Assembly (NCBI RefSeq): GCF_002022275.1
Contig: NZ_MSDF01000013.1
Coordinates: 124,001-188,000 of the forward strand
Direction of reading: 5' to 3'
DNA from: Pseudomonas fluorescens
GTDB taxonomy: Bacteria > Pseudomonadota > Gammaproteobacteria > Pseudomonadales > Pseudomonadaceae
Length of the DNA stretch: 64,000 bases
Below are positions 61,263 to 64,000 of this stretch, piece by piece (the stretch's first letter is position 1; each line of letters starts with the position of its first letter). Both the position numbers and the translations under genes were made by a program. The notes below the pieces were generated by a model. It was not told the origin of the DNA and ran no database searches. It worked only from the letters and a program-made list of their open reading frames with translations.

Positions 61263-63653
61263 TTAAAAAAGTGGCATACGCGCCGAATGTTCGGCGCTTT
61301 CGCCCTCTATCGGGGTTAACAGACGGCGTTCCAGTGCCACCTGTAATAAGTCGAAACGAACGGGCTTGGCCAGACGTTCGGTCACACCTATGCCATGGCA
61401 TCGCTCACGTTCGGGCGCCTGCAAAGAAGCGCTCAAGGCGATCACCGGCAACTCGCCGCAGCCGGGCAGTGCACGAATCTGACAACACAACGAGAAACCG
61501 CCTTCAGGCACGTCCAGCAGCACAGCATCGAAGTGTTCACTTTGCAACGTCGCCAGTGCGGCCGGGCCGGAGTCCACGGTTTTGACCCGGTAACCGAGCT
61601 TGAGCAGCATGCCGCGCACCGCGAGTTGACCGACGCTGTTGTCGTCCACCAGCAACACCGAGCATTCCTGCGGCGAGCGCTGGCGGGCGGGCGCTTGTTT
61701 GGGCTCTGACGGCGCCAGGGTGACGGTTGCTTCCAACTGGAAGCGACTGCCCTTGTGCGGCTCGGAATGATGGGTCAGGCGCCCGCCGAGCAATTCGATC
61801 AACTGTCGGCAAATCGCCAAACCAATACCCAGCCCACCGTATTCCCGGGTCATCGACCCATCGACCTGAAAGAAGCGCTGGTACAGCGTGGCCTCGTCGA
61901 GGAAGGCGAAGCCGATACCGGTGTCGGTCACGATAAAACTCAGGCGCAGCGAGCCATCACTGTGCGGTACACCGACCACACGCAGGCGCACGGCGCCGTC
62001 ATGGGTGAATTTGAAGGCATTGTCGAGCAGGCAATCCAGGCATTGGCTGAGTTTACCGGCGTCGCCAATCACACGGTCCGGCAGTTCGTCCGCCACGTCG
62101 ATGGAAAAGGCGAGGCCCTTGCTTTGGGCGCTGACGCTGAATTGCTGACGCAAGGCGTCGAGGGCAGCGCGCAGGCTGAATACTTCAGCTTGGGCGGTGA
62201 GGCGCCCGGCTTGCAGCTCGGTGAGGGTGAGGATGCCGTTGACCATGCGCATCATGTCCCGCGCCGAGCCGGCGGCGGTTTGCTGATACTGGGTCAGGTC
62301 GTCGTCCAGCGGCACGGTTTGCATCAATTCGAGGGAGCCGATCACGCCGTTCATCGGCGTGCGCAGTTCGTGGGTCAGGGTGGCGAGAAATTCGTCTTTG
62401 AGCCGGTTGCTGCGGGCGAGTTGCAGGTTGAGCACTTCGAGCTTCTGGCTGGCGTCGAACAGAATCTGCGCCTGCTGCTCGCGCATGCCGTTGATTCGGT
62501 CGGCCAGGGCCAGCGACAACAACGCCACTTCGATGGCCGAGCCGAGCTGGCTGGCGTACATGGTCAGGAACACATTGGGCAGGTAGCCCAACACCATCAT
62601 CGTATTCACCACCCCGCCCAGCAGGAACGCCGACCAGGCGATGATGAAATAGCGCGCCATGCGCTGGCCGCAATACCAGGCTTTGATGGCGGCGACAAAA
62701 ATAGTCACGGTAAACACCAGCGCAAGGCCTGTGGCCAGGCGCAGGGCCACGGCATAGCTGGTCAGCAGCGCCAGCGCCATCACCAGCGCGCCACAGGCGG
62801 CCAGCCCGATCAGTATCCGGTTGAGCCAGCGGCTGTGCTGCGCGGTGTGCAAAAAGCTGCGCGCGAACAAGCTGCCAAACAGCGCCGCCGAACCGATCAG
62901 AAAGGGCACCGCCGCATTCGCCCACCACGGGTTATTCGGCCAGAAGTACTGCACGGCCACGCCATTGACCGACAGCTGATACAGGCCGAACGAGGCGATA
63001 TAGAGGATGTAGTAGAGGTAACTGGTGTCGCGCACGCTCAAGTAGATGAACAGGTTGTAGATCAGCATCCCCAGCAATACGCCATAGATAGCGCCCAACA
63101 CATACAGGCGCAGCGGCTGTTCTTCGAGGTACGCAGTGCCGGCCCAGAGCGTCAGCGGGGCCTGGATCGAACCCTGGCTTTGCAGGCGCAGGTAAACGGT
63201 TTCCTGCTGGTCGGGCACGAAGTTGAGCTTGAACAGGTAATTGCTCTGACTGACTTCACGGCTGGAGAAGGGCAAAGCGCTGCCGGTGCGGGTGGTCAAC
63301 CGGTAATTGCCAGCGTTGTCGCGCTGGTACATATCAAGACGATTGAGCGGCGGGTAGGCCAGCTCCAAAAACCAGGTGCGCGGGGAACGCGGGTCTTGGG
63401 CCACGTAATGCAGGTCGACTTTGAGCCAGAACACCGAACGCGAATAACCGGCGTTGAGGGTGGCTTTGTCATGGGTCTTGAACTGGGCGGCGTACGCGGG
63501 GGAGCTGACTTCGGCGATGGTGAGGGCGTCGGTGGGGTCTTCGAGCACTTGCATGACGCGGCCCAACGGCAGGCTTCGAGTGCTTTGATCAAACTCGATG
63601 GCGCTGGCGAGCATCGGCAGCCCGCACATGATTAACATCAGCAAATAGCGCAT
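61263..63653 (-). CDS. ladS: Hybrid sensor histidine kinase LadS (7TMR-DISM)
   Basis: A 796-residue membrane sensor. Signal peptide 1-18, a DISMED2 periplasmic domain (about 25-165, with GYSRSVFWLKVDLHYV), seven membrane helices (about 180-385), a HisKA motif LATLTHELRTPMNG (His near 432), a HATPase domain (DNAFKFTHDG, YGGLGIGLAICRQ), and a C-terminal receiver (LLVDDNSVGQLAVRGML with phosphoacceptor in AVLLDVPEGG). Size, domain order, and placement directly before thiD match P. aeruginosa LadS, which signals through GacS to raise RsmY/RsmZ and shifts cells to biofilm life. The receiver's usual DxxMP motif is altered to DVPEGG. The gene is divergent from thiD. Confidence 0.9.
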   Translation of the reverse strand: MRYLLMLIMCGLPMLASAIEFDQSTRSLPLGRVMQVLEDPTDALTIAEVSSPAYAAQFKTHDKATLNAGYSRSVFWLKVDLHYVAQDPRSPRTWFLELAYPPLNRLDMYQRDNAGNYRLTTRTGSALPFSSREVSQSNYLFKLNFVPDQQETVYLRLQSQGSIQAPLTLWAGTAYLEEQPLRLYVLGAIYGVLLGMLIYNLFIYLSVRDTSYLYYILYIASFGLYQLSVNGVAVQYFWPNNPWWANAAVPFLIGSAALFGSLFARSFLHTAQHSRWLNRILIGLAACGALVMALALLTSYAVALRLATGLALVFTVTIFVAAIKAWYCGQRMARYFIIAWSAFLLGGVVNTMMVLGYLPNVFLTMYASQLGSAIEVALLSLALADRINGMREQQAQILFDASQKLEVLNLQLARSNRLKDEFLATLTHELRTPMNGVIGSLELMQTVPLDDDLTQYQQTAAGSARDMMRMVNGILTLTELQAGRLTAQAEVFSLRAALDALRQQFSVSAQSKGLAFSIDVADELPDRVIGDAGKLSQCLDCLLDNAFKFTHDGAVRLRVVGVPHSDGSLRLSFIVTDTGIGFAFLDEATLYQRFFQVDGSMTREYGGLGIGLAICRQLIELLGGRLTHHSEPHKGSRFQLEATVTLAPSEPKQAPARQRSPQECSVLLVDDNSVGQLAVRGMLLKLGYRVKTVDSGPAALATLQSEHFDAVLLDVPEGGFSLCCQIRALPGCGELPVIALSASLQAPERERCHGIGVTERLAKPVRFDLLQVALERRLLTPIEGESAEHSARMPLF

Positions 63654-63940
63654 AGAGCCCCGGTGTGGCTTGCCCGGTTATGTCAAAAGCCCCCCATTCC
63701 TTTTGAGATGACGTATACCGGCGTTACATTAAGTTGTTTGGATCCACTCTAGCATAGCGGGTAAAGGCCATTAGACACCATTGAAATAATTTTCCTGAAG
63801 GCTCTAGAACGGCACTCTCAGCGGCTTTCACGCAATGAATTCGGTCGATAAAACCCGCGAAATCAGTCCTTTCTCACACTCGAAATTCCCCCCTCGCCAG
63901 GCAGCCACGCCAAAAGCGTTTGGTGGTAAGCTCGCGCACC
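63654..63940. other. Divergent ladS/thiD gap with likely thiD promoter
   Basis: No gene fits in these 287 bases. TGGTAAGCT at 63924-63932 looks like an extended -10; the thiD ATG begins eight bases after it and there is no Shine-Dalgarno, so thiD may be leaderless. The ladS side has no clear promoter that I could identify. Confidence 0.5.
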
Positions 63941-64000
63941 ATGAATATCTACAGCTCTCGCCCTGTTGTCCTCTGTCTCTCCGGCCATGATCCCAGTGGT
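63941..64000 (+). CDS. thiD: Hydroxymethylpyrimidine kinase/phosphokinase ThiD, first 20 codons (runs off the window)
   Basis: Only 20 codons are visible: MNIYSSRPVVLCLSGHDPSG. The SGHDPSGG motif is the ThiD substrate/ATP-site start. The enzyme phosphorylates hydroxymethylpyrimidine twice in thiamine synthesis. The gene is divergent from ladS, as in P. aeruginosa. Confidence 0.88.
   Translation, partial: MNIYSSRPVVLCLSGHDPSG

Overview
The window is a high-GC gammaproteobacterial chromosome segment that I read as a fluorescent Pseudomonas (P. fluorescens/P. putida lineage). The reasons are the recognisable local gene orders (glyA-yjiA-yjiX-btsT-mapZ-radA-ankB-katB-mscL-fpr; hrpB-fieF-rluE-amn-aidB-like-ladS-thiD), the many REPIN-type palindromes built on the core GTGGGAGCTGGCTTGCCTGC, and codon use that leaves long antisense open frames. 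Gene-order comparisons are from memory of P. aeruginosa and P. putida and were not searched. There is no rRNA, tRNA, CRISPR array, prophage or intact insertion sequence. Most of the window is core chromosome with small accessory insertions.

Layout. 1-4.1 kb: 3' end of glyA, then a leftward btsT/cstA-yjiX-yjiA operon (pyruvate uptake and a G3E GTPase). 4.2-9.9 kb: mapZ (PilZ, c-di-GMP), radA, the periplasmic catalase operon katB-ankB, mscL, and a ferredoxin-NADP reductase. The terminator between mscL and fpr has been split by a 73-bp palindromic MITE-like element. 10-17 kb: a LuxR solo (PpoR type), rlmG, the cyanide-insensitive oxidase operon cioA-cioB plus a 55-residue DUF2474 protein, with an ANR box upstream, and an MFS exporter. 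17-21 kb: a paoABC-type molybdenum aldehyde oxidoreductase and a small secreted protein. 21-24.5 kb: a purine permease overlapping trmA, then a DUF4160/DUF2442 pair resembling a toxin-antitoxin pair.

24.6-30.4 kb is a quinate/shikimate catabolic cluster: aroQ, an NAD-type shikimate/quinate dehydrogenase, TetR regulator, quiC dehydroshikimate dehydratase fusion and an MFS transporter. Both of its promoter regions carry sequences matching the PcaR operator. This implies that conversion of quinate and shikimate to protocatechuate is wired to the beta-ketoadipate regulator.

30.4-37.1 kb: exporter, lipoprotein, secreted zinc peptidase and hydrolase, HAD phosphatase-tesB, GNAT, and a histone-deacetylase-like amidohydrolase. 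37.3-40.7 kb: a 1109-residue HrpK-like protein with three internal repeats and a glycine-rich hydrophobic C-terminus, without any type III secretion genes nearby. 41-50 kb: a flavoprotein, rhlE, a YedA-like exporter with a divergent Lrp regulator, a DEDDh exonuclease next to a NYN-domain protein, DUF2076, YciC and an EEP-family phosphodiesterase. 50-64 kb: hrpB, a lipoprotein-fieF pair, a DUF6515 protein with a candidate small RNA or attenuator in front of it, an Lrp regulator, an orphan RelE-like gene, DUF2788, rluE, amn, an AidB-like dehydrogenase, the LadS hybrid sensor kinase, and the first 20 codons of thiD.

At least fourteen REP/REPIN elements of three or more families sit in intergenic gaps.
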